A DNA stretch of 64,000 bases from the NCBI RefSeq assembly GCF_017052585.1, contig NZ_JAFFHZ010000001.1, positions 5,580,001-5,644,000 of the forward strand. Reading direction: 5' to 3'. This document shows, piece after piece, positions 53,949-63,090 of the stretch. Origin of the DNA: Paenibacillus apiarius. Lineage in GTDB: Bacteria; Bacillota; Bacilli; Paenibacillales; Paenibacillaceae. Made by a program: the position numbers and the translations under genes. The notes beneath the pieces are model-generated. The model did no database searches, was not told the DNA's origin, and saw only the letters and a program-made list of their open reading frames with translations. Every line of letters begins with the position of its first letter. Position 1 is the first letter of the stretch.

Positions 53949-55433
53949 ATGCTGCCACCGCTCGTGAAGCAGGCGGCGCTCCGGACCGGAGCCCTCCTTG
54001 CTGGAAAATGCATCGGATTAGTCGGAAGAATCACGTTAACAAGGCTGCTTGGTGCAGAAGGGATAGGCTTGTACCAGATTGCCTATTCATTCTACGGGAT
54101 CGTGCTGATGGTCGTTACTGGCGGGTTGCCCACAGCTCTGGCCTTGTTCACGGCTAAGCATCCATCCAGAGGATGGGGAGCCTTTCGAAATATATCCATA
54201 TTCGTAGCTTTGCTCGGAGCTGCTTCTGGGCTTCTTGTTTACTCGTATTCTGGCGCAATCGCCGCCTTGCTCGGCAACGACGAGCTCGCGATGGCGGTAC
54301 GCTGCTTGGCTCCGGCACTTATTGCTGTACCGCTGCTCCAGTTGCTGCGCGGATATATGCAGGGCACAGCACGATATGGAATCATATCGGTATCCGAGTT
54401 GGCGGAACAAAGCGTCCGGGTCGCACTGATGATCATGCTCGCCGCTCTGTTCTCTTCTCACGGAATCGGAGCGGCGCTGGGAGCCGGCATTACGGGAACG
54501 GCGATCGGCGCGTTAGTTGCGTTCCTTATCATAACGGTATATATCGCCGCATCGAAGCAGATAGCGGCATTGTCGGCGGCGCAGTCCTGGTCATATGGAA
54601 GCGAGCTTAGTTTCTTGTTGCGCACTTCCTTGGCCATCGGCTTCACGAGGATGCTTGTACCCGCGTCTGACTTTATCGACTCGATGTTAATACCGCGAAG
54701 GCTGCAGGCTGCCGGGTATTCGGTATCTGAATCGATCGCGATGTATGGCGTCATTACGGGAATGGCCGTCGTGATCGCGTATGTGCCGACAATCGTGACC
54801 GCAGCGTTATCGCATACGGTGACGATGAACATTGCAGCGGACTTTCAGCAGGGACGGATGGATGAATACCGCCGCAGCATCGAGAATGTATTGAATCTCG
54901 GTTGGACATGGGGAATTTTGAGCGGGATGTTTTTGTTTTTATATGCAAACGATTTGTCGAATCTTATATTTGGCACGCCAGCGGCAGCGGACCCAATACG
55001 CTACTTATCGGCGATTCCACTTATTGTGGGTCTCCGCGAGTTGACGACGAGCATTCTGTGGGCGCAGGAGCGCAAAAATTCACCCTTGATGGGGCTCATT
55101 GGCGGCATCGGATTGTCAACCGTGCTGCTGTATTTCCTATTGGCAATACCAGGATTCGGCTATAAGGCGGCAGCTATCGGCACTCTCTCGTTGGAAACGG
55201 TGGCGGTGCTGTGGAATCTGAAGGCGCTGCGAAGAAAAGGGACTGCGTTATTCAAGATGAAATGGATAGGAGGAGACCTCGTCTTGTTCAGCGGAATCAT
55301 GCTGTTCGTCTTTCCTTCCGTTATGCAGCATGTTCATTTGAACCGTGTTGCGGCGGTTGCAGGCAGCATGCTCCTATACTGTGCATGCGCCGCATTTATT
55401 ATCGGAATGCGGATAAAACATTTCAATAAATGA
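53949..55433 (+). CDS. SpoVB/MurJ-type lipid flippase
   Basis: A 494-residue MATE/MOP-superfamily protein with about fourteen helices. RITLTRLLGAEGIGLYQIAY and the central GELSFLLRTSLAIGFTRM-like segment match stage V sporulation protein B relatives. These move lipid II or other lipid-linked glycans across the membrane. The ribosome binding site is weak, so the start (ATG 53949 or TTG 53946) is uncertain. Paralogues are common in sporulating bacilli; this copy need not be SpoVB itself. Confidence 0.87.
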   Translation: MLPPLVKQAALRTGALLAGKCIGLVGRITLTRLLGAEGIGLYQIAYSFYGIVLMVVTGGLPTALALFTAKHPSRGWGAFRNISIFVALLGAASGLLVYSYSGAIAALLGNDELAMAVRCLAPALIAVPLLQLLRGYMQGTARYGIISVSELAEQSVRVALMIMLAALFSSHGIGAALGAGITGTAIGALVAFLIITVYIAASKQIAALSAAQSWSYGSELSFLLRTSLAIGFTRMLVPASDFIDSMLIPRRLQAAGYSVSESIAMYGVITGMAVVIAYVPTIVTAALSHTVTMNIAADFQQGRMDEYRRSIENVLNLGWTWGILSGMFLFLYANDLSNLIFGTPAAADPIRYLSAIPLIVGLRELTTSILWAQERKNSPLMGLIGGIGLSTVLLYFLLAIPGFGYKAAAIGTLSLETVAVLWNLKALRRKGTALFKMKWIGGDLVLFSGIMLFVFPSVMQHVHLNRVAAVAGSMLLYCACAAFIIGMRIKHFNK

Positions 55434-55545
55434 GGATATTTCCACAGTAAAAATAAGTCCATCTAATTAGGCTGACAGCCGTGTCAGTAAATAGATAGAT
55501 ATAATATACTGTTGACGTACCATGACATAAAGGAGGGTTCGTCAA

Positions 55546-55656
55546 ATGAGTGAATGCGTTAAAGGTGTAGGAGGTTACGGTCCTCTCTTTACTTCAACGG
55601 GCGTTATTCTCGTTCTCTATATTCTTTTGGTCATCGTCTTGCGCGGATTCTGTTAA
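55546..55656 (+). CDS. YjcZ-like sporulation micro-protein
   Basis: A 36-residue peptide with head MSECVKGVGGYGPLFTSTG and one helix (VILVLYILLVIVLRGF) ending in Cys. The Gly/Tyr head plus single helix matches YjcZ-type spore peptides and parallels the peptide at 16681. A strong AAAGGAGGG precedes the ATG. Confidence 0.75.
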   Translation: MSECVKGVGGYGPLFTSTGVILVLYILLVIVLRGFC

Positions 55657-55972
55657 CTACGATAATTATTAATTAGATTAAATATACCACACCCTTCGTA
55701 ATGGTTCAGGCCAGTTTAGTTGAACCCTGCCGATGATGAGTCGGCGGGGCTTCTCATGTTTTCGGCATGCAAGTACTTTGGCGCACGTGCCTATAGTAAC
55801 TAACTTTAATCGAGAAATTACTTATCATGAAAGGTCCCTCGTCAATAGCCCCGTCACAGATGACAAAGACCTCGAATTGTTGGCAGGTTTGTTGCAGAAT
55901 GCTGTCAAGCGCAAAACGGAGCAAACAGCCGTGAGTATAGGTGGGAACCTAGAATGGAAAATACCGGTTCCA
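55657..55972. other. Intergenic region with one hairpin
   Basis: A stem CCCTGCCGA / TCGGCGGGG lies at 55725-55749. A 98-codon frame starts at 55733, but it begins inside this hairpin, has no ribosome binding site and runs into the pseudogene, so I do not call it. Confidence 0.45.
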
Positions 55973-56637
55973 TCAAGAATCGCCTCCATAAAGCTGAGTG
56001 CGTACTGCAGAAATACGTCGCATAATTAGCAGCTCTTCCTCTATCGAACTAAGCGGAGGGGGACCGCCGCGCAGATAATTCAGAAACATTTGCAATTCCT
56101 TCAATAAAGGCAGCTCTTGCGGAATCGGACGGACCTCAGGGGGATGGTCAGCATTAAATCGGCATACCGTAATTCCCTCTGCGTAGCTGCCGGTTAACGC
56201 CGCCACACCGTTTTCAAAGCCGACCGCACAGGAACGCACATTGCCCGGCGAGATATTATTGACATCCAAAGTGACATAAATATCTCTTTCAAGGTCCGAA
56301 AGAGTTGCGACAAATCCATAATGACTATCGCCCAATGGGTTGGGGATGGCCGTATCTACTGAAGGCAAATATCCCATAATATGCAGGCATGAATATTTTC
56401 CAGATGAGCGGTGGTTATGCTTGCAATGACGTAACCATCGATGGCCGTATCCATAGCCTCAATCGAGGCTACAATATTATCGGCCCCATAAGCAATGGCA
56501 TTGGCTATGCTTGCCTCCGAACATGCCACTACACTTGCCGTAACTCCTAATTGCTTCAGATCGCGCAATATGTTGCGGCCCCAGTTGCCACATCCCACTA
56601 AACCGATGTGCAGGCCGGAATATGAAGATGGACTCAT
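55973..56637 (-). pseudogene. Gfo/Idh/MocA oxidoreductase remnant
   Basis: It starts MSPSSYSGLHIGLVGCGNWG, a Rossmann N-terminus, after AGGAGGG. The frame ends near HLENIHACILWDICLQ at 56356, and a second frame (from about 56377) carries the C-terminal substrate domain (VGFENGVAALTGSYAEGITV) to 55973. The joined length of about 224 residues is far below the usual 310-350, so an internal deletion plus frameshift occurred near 56360. Confidence 0.75.
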
Positions 56638-56841
56638 TGATGTTCCCTCCTGCTTGCGCACGCCGTCAGGCAGATTTGCAGCATGATTGCCCATAGCAAG
56701 ATCTCTCCCTTCCTGCTCTTAGAATCGCGGATTCTCACTGCATTACACCAGAGTCACAGCCGTTCCATTATATGAGTATGTAGTTATCTTCTTAAGAGTG
56801 AAGGAAATGAAAGAAATAGACATTTATATAACATATATTAC

Positions 56842-56877
56842 CTCTTTATAATTATCCATGGAGAATATTATAAAGAG
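56842..56877. promoter_or_regulatory. Inverted repeat upstream of C39-like gene
   Basis: A perfect 11-bp repeat (CTCTTTATAAT / ATTATAAAGAG) spaced by 14 bp, ending 30 bases before the start. It is a possible operator or mRNA hairpin. Confidence 0.5.
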
Positions 56878-56907
56878 AGAACATGCCTAATTAAGGAGAG
56901 AGCGCGC

Positions 56908-57411
56908 GTGGAGCTGAAAGATTTTTTCGTTAGTCAAAATGACCAAAATTATTATCCAGAAAAAACTTGCGGGGTGGCAAGTCTGTTAATGCTGCTGAAG
57001 TTTAACCGAATTATGGACCATATAACATTTGATGAGCTCGCTGAAGAACTGAAGCTGACTGTGCCGCCGAAGGAAAAGGGATATGACGAGGACGATCAAG
57101 CGATTGGAGCTTATCCGGAGGATCTCTTTAGATTTTGCATATTGAACAATATTGCGTTTCGGATGTCATTCTATGATGACGAATGGAAAGACAGCTTGAA
57201 AAGGGCCCCAATCATGGCCTTATTAACAGGGAATGAGGAGGAATTTGGCCTCCGCAATTCCCACTGGGTCGTATTGGTGCAGAGAGACAAAGACTTTTTT
57301 ACCTATCTTGATCCCTGGTATAAAAAAGAAACAAACAGCTATATGAAACATATGTCCTCCGTTGATTTTGACAGGTATTTCACAGGTATTGCTTGTCAAA
57401 TATTAACCTAG
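56908..57411 (+). CDS. C39-like peptidase-fold protein
   Basis: A 167-residue protein with a papain/C39-like fold: KTCGVASLLMLL (Cys near 21), NSHWVVLVQRD (His near 126) and FTYLDPWYK (Asp near 141), in the order of a catalytic triad. No transporter domain is attached, unlike ABC bacteriocin exporters. It may process a peptide or amide, or be a BtrH-like acyl-carrier enzyme. It starts with GTG after AAGGAGAG. Confidence 0.75.
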   Translation: MELKDFFVSQNDQNYYPEKTCGVASLLMLLKFNRIMDHITFDELAEELKLTVPPKEKGYDEDDQAIGAYPEDLFRFCILNNIAFRMSFYDDEWKDSLKRAPIMALLTGNEEEFGLRNSHWVVLVQRDKDFFTYLDPWYKKETNSYMKHMSSVDFDRYFTGIACQILT

Positions 57412-57489
57412 CCGCGAGCACGATTCAATCCGCAAAATAATGGCGATGCGCGGCATCGCGGACGGTTCGTGTCTCGCGGCAAGCCGGCA

Positions 57490-57600
57490 GCGACGGCGCA
57501 CTACGCGGCTGGCTGAGTCTTATCGGACGGGACGGATATTCGCGCCATGCTTGTCAGACCGGACGGGCATGTTGCTTGGAAGCATTCCAACGACGTGAAC
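57490..57600 (+). pseudogene. Relic of a flavin-dependent monooxygenase
   Basis: Two frames carry GALRGWLSLIGRD and then MLVRPDGHVAWKHSNDVN. The second matches the end of FAD-dependent aromatic hydroxylases, which close with a VLVRPDGYVAWR-like motif. No upstream body exists. Identification is from this short motif only. Confidence 0.45.
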
Positions 57601-57698
57601 TGGAGGAGGAGGCGCGGTCCTTGCTTCCGGTATGGTGCCAAGCCGGTAATAGAGTTATTTCTGGTTAAACAGCGATGAATCCCAAGCATGATTCAAAA

Positions 57699-57731
57699 GG
57701 CCGATTTTCTGCGGAGAGAAAATCGGCTTTA
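57699..57731. terminator. Intrinsic terminator
   Basis: A stem GCCGATTTTCT / AGAAAATCGGC with flanking T and A tracts. Confidence 0.75.
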
Positions 57732-57884
57732 GTCATGTTTACACCTTCAGCTTCCTGCAAATGAAAGTGAGATTCCTTGCATAAATGTAAGGCGGCCGTT
57801 ATGTAAATCGATACTTCCGCTGCTCGGTTCCATGTACAATAAAAACACGATAACAGTTCAGTTTGAACAGAGGAGAATGTGATT

Positions 57885-57995
57885 ATGGAAAAACATAAAG
57901 ATGCGCGGTTTACTCAAGTTGTCACGGTTTCATGTATGGCGGGTTTTGCTTTTATGACATTCGTTGCAGGCATGATCAATCTATTGCATATATAA
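57885..57995 (+). CDS. Small membrane peptide
   Basis: A 36-residue peptide with head MEKHKDARFTQVVTV and one hydrophobic helix (SCMAGFAFMTFVAGMINLL). AGAGGAG lies nine bases before the ATG, and a terminator begins two bases after the stop, so it looks like a real, short monocistronic gene. No family is recognised. Confidence 0.65.
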   Translation: MEKHKDARFTQVVTVSCMAGFAFMTFVAGMINLLHI

Positions 57996-57996
57996 A

Positions 57997-58030
57997 AGCA
58001 GGGTCCTCCATGAGAACCCTGCTTTTTTTT
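57997..58030. terminator. Intrinsic terminator
   Basis: An 8-bp stem AGCAGGGT / ACCCTGCT with a T8 tract, directly after the small membrane peptide. Confidence 0.85.
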
Positions 58031-58038
58031 AGATACCA

Positions 58039-58182
58039 TTAATTATCGATGTCTCCATCATCAAGTTCCCAGTCCCGCTGTGCAGCTTGTTTCCAGCGAT
58101 AAGGAGAGGAATCCTTTTGCTGCTTTTCAGGCACCACCTCAGCAGGTTTTTCGGGTGCATGACCATTCGAACTCCGTTCCAT
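58039..58182 (-). CDS. Possible small hydrophilic protein
   Basis: A 47-residue frame: MERSSNGHAPEKPAEVVPEK, then SPYRWKQAAQRDWELDDGD. The composition looks protein-like and the stop sits next to the terminator. However, the ribosome binding site is poor and the frame stays open further upstream, so the start is uncertain. Confidence 0.35.
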   Translation of the reverse strand: MERSSNGHAPEKPAEVVPEKQQKDSSPYRWKQAAQRDWELDDGDIDN

Positions 58183-58443
58183 GGCCTTGCCGTTCCGCCA
58201 CCTCAAGCATACATTCCATACATTTCTACTGCTGTTTTCAATGGAGCCTCCTTCGAAGGTGAGAAAAAAGGGAGACCGAAAGCGTTATCAGTCAGCCATT
58301 AAAAAGAGTGCACAGGTTGCATTTTTTTATTATAAACAATTAAACAAAACACGAAATACTTGAATACACTTATTGTATAATACATATTAACTTGTAAATA
58401 CTTAATCAACGAATTATAATTACTTAAAAAGGAGATGTTTCAT

Positions 58444-59211
58444 ATGTATCAAGAGGAGCGATTGTTGAAAATACTTGAATACTTAAGTAAACACCAATCG
58501 ATGAGCGTTGCGGATATATGTTCGCTATTCCAAGTATCGAGAGATACGGCACGAAGGGATATCGTGAAGCTAGTTCAAGAAGGTGTCGTCATGCGAACGC
58601 ATGGCGGAGTAGCCTTGCCCGAATTACAGAAAGAGTTGTCCTCCTATCATGAGCGTTTAATCGATGAGCCAGACAGCAAGATAAGCATTGGAAAGCTTGG
58701 CGCCAAGCTAATCCAAGATCAGGAGACCGTATTCTTGGATGTATCATCCACCGTGCAGTTTGTAGCCGAACAAATTCAAGCGAAACAAATAACTGCTGTC
58801 ACTCATTCCATTGATAACGTAGGCGTATTATCGAATCGGGATGACCTTCAAATTTATGTTCTCGGCGGCTACTTGAATGCCAAAAATCGCTTGCTGTACG
58901 GCCCGTCTGTCATAGATAAAATTAGTGAAATCCGTGCCGACAAGGCATTTATTGGCGCTACCGCCATCCAGTCTGACGGACTCTATTATCCTTATGAAGA
59001 AGATGCCCGCGTGAAAAGGGAAATGGCCCGCCGTTCAAATCAAGTGATACTCGTCGCCGATCATACCAAATTTACGGCCAAATCGAGATTCAGAGTAGAT
59101 TTCGACTGCGTGGATATTATCATTACCGATCGAGATATACCAGTTGAAATCAAAGATGTGATCGACCGGAAAAATATTACGGTTATTGATTGTCAAGCGG
59201 ATGACCAATAG
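58444..59211 (+). CDS. DeoR-family repressor
   Basis: A 255-residue regulator with an N-terminal DeoR helix-turn-helix (LKILEYLSKHQSMSVADICS, then FQVSRDTARRDIVKL) and a sugar-phosphate-binding domain (KAFIGATAIQSDGLYYPYEE). It sits 11 bp before nagA and likely controls amino-sugar use, sensing a sugar phosphate. ATG 58444 follows AAAAGGAG. Confidence 0.92.
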   Translation: MYQEERLLKILEYLSKHQSMSVADICSLFQVSRDTARRDIVKLVQEGVVMRTHGGVALPELQKELSSYHERLIDEPDSKISIGKLGAKLIQDQETVFLDVSSTVQFVAEQIQAKQITAVTHSIDNVGVLSNRDDLQIYVLGGYLNAKNRLLYGPSVIDKISEIRADKAFIGATAIQSDGLYYPYEEDARVKREMARRSNQVILVADHTKFTAKSRFRVDFDCVDIIITDRDIPVEIKDVIDRKNITVIDCQADDQ

Positions 59212-59222
59212 GGAGGAGAAGA

Positions 59223-60377
59223 ATGACCATGAACAACAAGGTTCTCTGCAACGTCCAGCTGCTGCTGCCAGATCGAATCGTCCCGTCTGCCACGGTATGG
59301 ATAAGAGATGGGAAAATTGAGAGGATCGAGTCCACTCTCCCTTCTGCAGCAGGAGAGCAGTATGAACGGATTGACGGCAGAGGTCAATGGCTGATGCCTG
59401 GTATGATCGACGTTCATATTCATGGCGCCAATGGTTTTGACATGATGGATGGCACGGAAACGAGTATTCAAGCCGTATCGCGAGCATGTGCCGCGACAGG
59501 CTCTACTTCGTTCCTCGCCACCTCGGTCAGTTCTGCGATAGAAGACCTGCTGAACATGATTCGCAGCGTCAAGCGCGTCGTCGGGCAAGAAGAAGGAGCG
59601 AAGATAGCGGGGATTCATCTGGAGGGGCCCTATTTGAATCCAAAACGCAAGGGAATGCAGAATGAACAATATCTCCGCCATCCTGACATCGGGGAAATGA
59701 AAGAGATTTTCCGGGAAGCGGGTTCGCTTATCAAAATGATTACCATCGCTCCGGAATTGCCAGGGGGCATGGAGCTAATCTCTTTCTTGAAAAAACGGGA
59801 GGTTGTCATAGCGGTCGCGCATTCCGATGCCACATACGAGGAAGCGAAGCTGGCCTTTACGGCCGGAGCCAGCCATGTTACGCATTGCTTTAATGGCATG
59901 CGTCCCATTCATCATCGGGATCCGGGGCTAATCACAGCCGCATTCGAAGAGCAGCATGTGAGCCTGCAAGCGATCGTGGATCAAGTTCATTTGCATCCCG
60001 CCATTATCCGGCTCATGCACCGGTTGAAAGGGGCGGAAGGAATGGTGTTGATTACAGATGCTTTGCAGGCTATGGGAATGGGGGATGGAAATTATATATT
60101 TGGCGGCCATCAGGTCACAGTATCTGAAGGGGTCGCGAGGTTGGAAGACGGCACTTTAGCGTCCAGCACGGTAACGATGAACGAAGCATTGCGCCTTACG
60201 GTCGATACCGGAATTTCCTTGACGGATGCCGTGCAGATGGCTTCGACAACACCTGCAAATATACTGGGGCTTCGGAGTAAAGGAAAGATCGAACCCGGTT
60301 ATGATGCAGATCTCGTGTTGTTGGATGAACAGTTCCGGGTCGTATGGACGATGATTGATGGTCAAATAATAGGATGA
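59223..60377 (+). CDS. nagA: N-acetylglucosamine-6-phosphate deacetylase
   Basis: A 384-residue amidohydrolase. DVHIHGANGFDMMDG holds the metal-binding histidines, HLEGPYLNPKRKGMQ and THCFNGMRPIHHRDPG are NagA blocks, and LITDALQAMGMGDG contains the catalytic Asp. It removes acetate from GlcNAc-6-phosphate, feeding cell-wall and chitin sugars into glycolysis. It is co-transcribed with the DeoR gene. nagB is not in this window. Confidence 0.94.
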   Translation: MTMNNKVLCNVQLLLPDRIVPSATVWIRDGKIERIESTLPSAAGEQYERIDGRGQWLMPGMIDVHIHGANGFDMMDGTETSIQAVSRACAATGSTSFLATSVSSAIEDLLNMIRSVKRVVGQEEGAKIAGIHLEGPYLNPKRKGMQNEQYLRHPDIGEMKEIFREAGSLIKMITIAPELPGGMELISFLKKREVVIAVAHSDATYEEAKLAFTAGASHVTHCFNGMRPIHHRDPGLITAAFEEQHVSLQAIVDQVHLHPAIIRLMHRLKGAEGMVLITDALQAMGMGDGNYIFGGHQVTVSEGVARLEDGTLASSTVTMNEALRLTVDTGISLTDAVQMASTTPANILGLRSKGKIEPGYDADLVLLDEQFRVVWTMIDGQIIG

Positions 60378-60382
60378 AATAA

Positions 60383-60418
60383 AGGCCGATATCCTTGATG
60401 AGGACTATCGGCTTTTTC
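60383..60418 (+). terminator. nagA terminator
   Basis: An AGGCCGATA / TATCGGCTT hairpin followed by T5. Confidence 0.8.
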
Positions 60419-60464
60419 TCATGGATGGAGTGCATATGGTTGCCGAAAGGATTCAATGTTTGCC

Positions 60465-60611
60465 TTACAAAGTAAGCCCAAACCGCTTCAATTCGATGAA
60501 GATGCCCTCGAGTCTTTGTCCTTTTTCCATTATCGAATACTCTACGCGCGGAGGAACTTCCGGATATATTTTACGTTCCACGATACCATGTTCCTCTAGC
60601 TCTCTTAATTG
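60465..60611 (-). pseudogene. HxlR-family regulator, 3' fragment
   Basis: The last 49 codons read QLRELEEHGIVERKIYPEVP, then PRVEYSIMEKGQRLEGIF, a clear HxlR C-terminal half. The frame continues upstream to a Met at 60779 but the residues there do not resemble the HxlR helix-turn-helix. The 5' half is missing at about 60611, where the DNA turns AT-rich. Confidence 0.75.
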
Positions 60612-61082
60612 ACAGTAGTCCAAATGCTGTTCAATAACCAAATCAGCTTTAATTAAAGCTGTCCCTAGATTCGCGTAATGATTGATTTTTTCATTAACTG
60701 ATTTTCCATTCTGTTTTTGAATTTCTTCTTGCTGTTTTCTTCCTTTTAGTTGGAGATTCATAATATTGTTGCAAAGCATCTATTTGCATATCGAGATTTT
60801 GTTCCTCTGTGCTGACACGAGCGTAACCAAAAATCAAATTATTTCACTTCTTATTCTAAATATCTCTATTTAAATAGTACAAAAAACCTTATCTCATTTA
60901 AATAAGGAACTTTGTTTTTGGATATGAGTTTTGGTACCTGGTATGGATAAGTTTTTAACGATTTTGTCAAAGAACCTACCGAGTTCCATAAACGGTCGTT
61001 TTTAGAATTTGCTAACTAATTGAATGCATTTTATTGAAAAAGTACAGTTGATTATAAAACCGATATCCGATATATTGGTTTT
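60612..61082. other. AT-rich non-coding stretch
   Basis: No convincing gene. This low-GC block begins exactly where the hxlR homology stops and runs into the gntR gene, consistent with the left part of an inserted segment. Confidence 0.5.
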
Positions 61083-61742
61083 ATGAAAAAGGATATTATT
61101 AAACCCATTAAACGTATGTCATTTAGAGATGAAGTATATCTAACTTTGAAAAAAGCAATTGTTACATTAGAGTTGCAACCAGAGCAACGCTTAAATGACA
61201 AAGAGTTAGCAGAAGAATTCGGAATTAGCCGTACTCCAGTTAGAGAGGCTCTAAAACGTCTTGAAGATGAAGGACTTGTTGAATCTATTCCTGGTTCAGT
61301 GACTCGCGTTGCACCATTAAATCTCGAGGAGGCGAAACACGCATTTACTGTGGTAGCAGCTTTACATTCATTAGCTGCCCGTTTAGCAGTACCATTACTC
61401 ACAGAGGCAGATATTCAGGAATTGGAGTTCAGTAATAAAGCCTTATTACTATCTATTGAGAAAAAAGATATTATAAAAGCAATTGAAGCTGATGAGTTAT
61501 TCCACAATGTTTTTCTAGATGTGGCGGGAAATCCTGAAATCATTCGTGCGTTAGAACGAAGTATATCTAAGATTCAACGCCTCGAAATTTCTCAGTTCAC
61601 TTCTATAAATGGTTTAAAATCAGTAGAACAACATCAGCAAATTATAGAATCGTGCAAAAATAAAGATAAAGAAACAACAGCACATCTTGTAGAACAAAAC
61701 TGGTTAAGTCTGGGGAAATTACTAACTCATGAGACAGATTGA
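61083..61742 (+). CDS. GntR-family (FCD) regulator
   Basis: A 219-residue regulator. The winged helix is LKKAIVTLELQPEQRLNDKE, then SRTPVREALKRLEDEGLVES. A C-terminal FCD domain contains the His/Asp metal-type residues (DELFHNVFLD). The coding sequence has AT-rich codons unlike most of the window, which suggests recent acquisition. It lies 10 bp before the EamA-type gene and probably controls it. Confidence 0.9.
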   Translation: MKKDIIKPIKRMSFRDEVYLTLKKAIVTLELQPEQRLNDKELAEEFGISRTPVREALKRLEDEGLVESIPGSVTRVAPLNLEEAKHAFTVVAALHSLAARLAVPLLTEADIQELEFSNKALLLSIEKKDIIKAIEADELFHNVFLDVAGNPEIIRALERSISKIQRLEISQFTSINGLKSVEQHQQIIESCKNKDKETTAHLVEQNWLSLGKLLTHETD

Positions 61743-61752
61743 GGTGAGAAAT

Positions 61753-62721
61753 TTGCGCCCTATTTTTTTAGGTATATGTGCTGCATTCTTTTTTGCGTTC
61801 ACATTTATATTGAATCGAGCAATGGAATTATCAGGCGGTAACTGGGTATGGAGTGCCTCATTAAGGTTTATTTTCATGTTTCCATTCCTTTTATTTCTTG
61901 TTATGAGTAGGAAAAAATTAAAAGTATTATTACAAGTTATGAGAGAGGATTTAAGAGCATGGTTTTTATGGAGTTTCGTAGGTTTTGGTCTATTTTATGC
62001 TCCATTATGCTTTGCCGCTGCACATGCGCCAGGATGGATAATTGCTGGGACATGGCAAATTACTATTATATCAGGATCTTTGTTAGCTCCTCTTTTTATT
62101 CAGGCCATTCAAACACCTGATGGGGTTCTTAAGAAAAGAGGAAAAATCCCAATGAAGGGCATGGGAATGTCATTGATTATTCTTCTTGGTATTTTCCTTA
62201 TGCAAATGGAACAGGCAAAATCGCTTAGTGTAAAAGATATTTTGTTAGGTATTATCCCTGTTATTGTGGCTTCTTTTGCTTACCCGCTTGGTAATCGTAA
62301 GATGATGGAAGTTTGTGGGGATCGTCTAGATGCTTATCAACGTGTCCTTGGAATGACATTAGCTAGCTTACCATTCTGGTTTTTACTATCCTTGTATGGT
62401 CTTTTTACAACAGGATTGCCTAGTAAAGAACAAACTATGCAATCTATTTTAGTTGCTATTTGTTCGGGTGTAATTGCAACTATCTTATTTTTTAAAGCAA
62501 CTGATATGGTTAAAGGAGATATGCAAAAACTTGCAACTGTTGAAGCAACACAGTCCATGGAGGTACTGTTTGCTGTTATCGGAGAACTAATTTTATTACA
62601 TTCTTCAGTTCCTTCTATTTTATCTTGGTGTGGTATGTTTGTAATAATGTTAGGAATGATAGCACATAGTTATGTTACCCATAAAGGTGAAATGGCGCAT
62701 AACCAAAATATTAGTGTTTAA
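61753..62721 (+). CDS. EamA/EmrE-type multidrug efflux transporter
   Basis: A 322-residue drug/metabolite transporter with ten helices in two repeats (RPIFLGICAAFFFAFTFILN, then TWQITIISGSLLAPLFIQAI; second half KDILLGIIPVIVASFAYPLG). It fits the putative multidrug resistance efflux family. TTG 61753 follows GAGGTG; the ATG at 61729 lies inside gntR. AT-rich codons like gntR point to joint transfer. Confidence 0.87.
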   Translation: MRPIFLGICAAFFFAFTFILNRAMELSGGNWVWSASLRFIFMFPFLLFLVMSRKKLKVLLQVMREDLRAWFLWSFVGFGLFYAPLCFAAAHAPGWIIAGTWQITIISGSLLAPLFIQAIQTPDGVLKKRGKIPMKGMGMSLIILLGIFLMQMEQAKSLSVKDILLGIIPVIVASFAYPLGNRKMMEVCGDRLDAYQRVLGMTLASLPFWFLLSLYGLFTTGLPSKEQTMQSILVAICSGVIATILFFKATDMVKGDMQKLATVEATQSMEVLFAVIGELILLHSSVPSILSWCGMFVIMLGMIAHSYVTHKGEMAHNQNISV

Positions 62722-62733
62722 TTGTTGTTGGTG

Positions 62734-62989
62734 CCCCCTATATGGACGGAGGATACGATCTTGAGCACAGTATTGAAATGTTCAGACAGTACAAAGAAGC
62801 AGGCATCGATCTCTTCCATATCACAAGCGGCGGGGAAGGGCCTTGGCCGAAGCGGCAATCGCCAATGAGGATGCGGATTTGGCAGCTGTAGCGCGCGGCA
62901 TGCTGAAAGATCCTTATTGGGCTTTGCATGCCATTCAAGCTGTAAGCAAGGATGCCGCACCTCCGAAGCCGTACAAAGCTGCTTATTGA
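62734..62989 (+). pseudogene. Old Yellow Enzyme (NADH:flavin oxidoreductase) 3' fragment
   Basis: YMDGGYDLEHSIEMFRQYKE, then AGIDLFHITSGGEGP is a clear OYE/NamA barrel segment. Near 62843 the frame shifts and the end ALAEAAIANEDADLAAVARG, then MLKDPYWALHAIQAV, completes the family C-terminus. The N-terminal half is absent, cut at about 62730 where the AT-rich block ends. Confidence 0.8.
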
Positions 62990-63090
62990 TGAATCATGTC
63001 GAGCGCGAATCGCGGGTGCAGCGGGATTGACGGTTGTCGATGCCGCGAATAAAATAAGCTAGTGGAGACGGAGATGGAGGATGATTGCAA

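Noticed and set aside
55733..56029. 98-codon plus-strand frame
   Set aside because: It begins in a hairpin, has no ribosome binding site, and overlaps the opposite-strand pseudogene.
57501..57689. 62-codon minus-strand frame
   Set aside because: It is a shadow of the monooxygenase relic region with no start signal.
60612..60779. N-terminal half of the HxlR-like frame as a real 104-residue regulator
   Set aside because: Those residues lack the HxlR helix-turn-helix and lie in AT-rich DNA; the open frame is probably chance.
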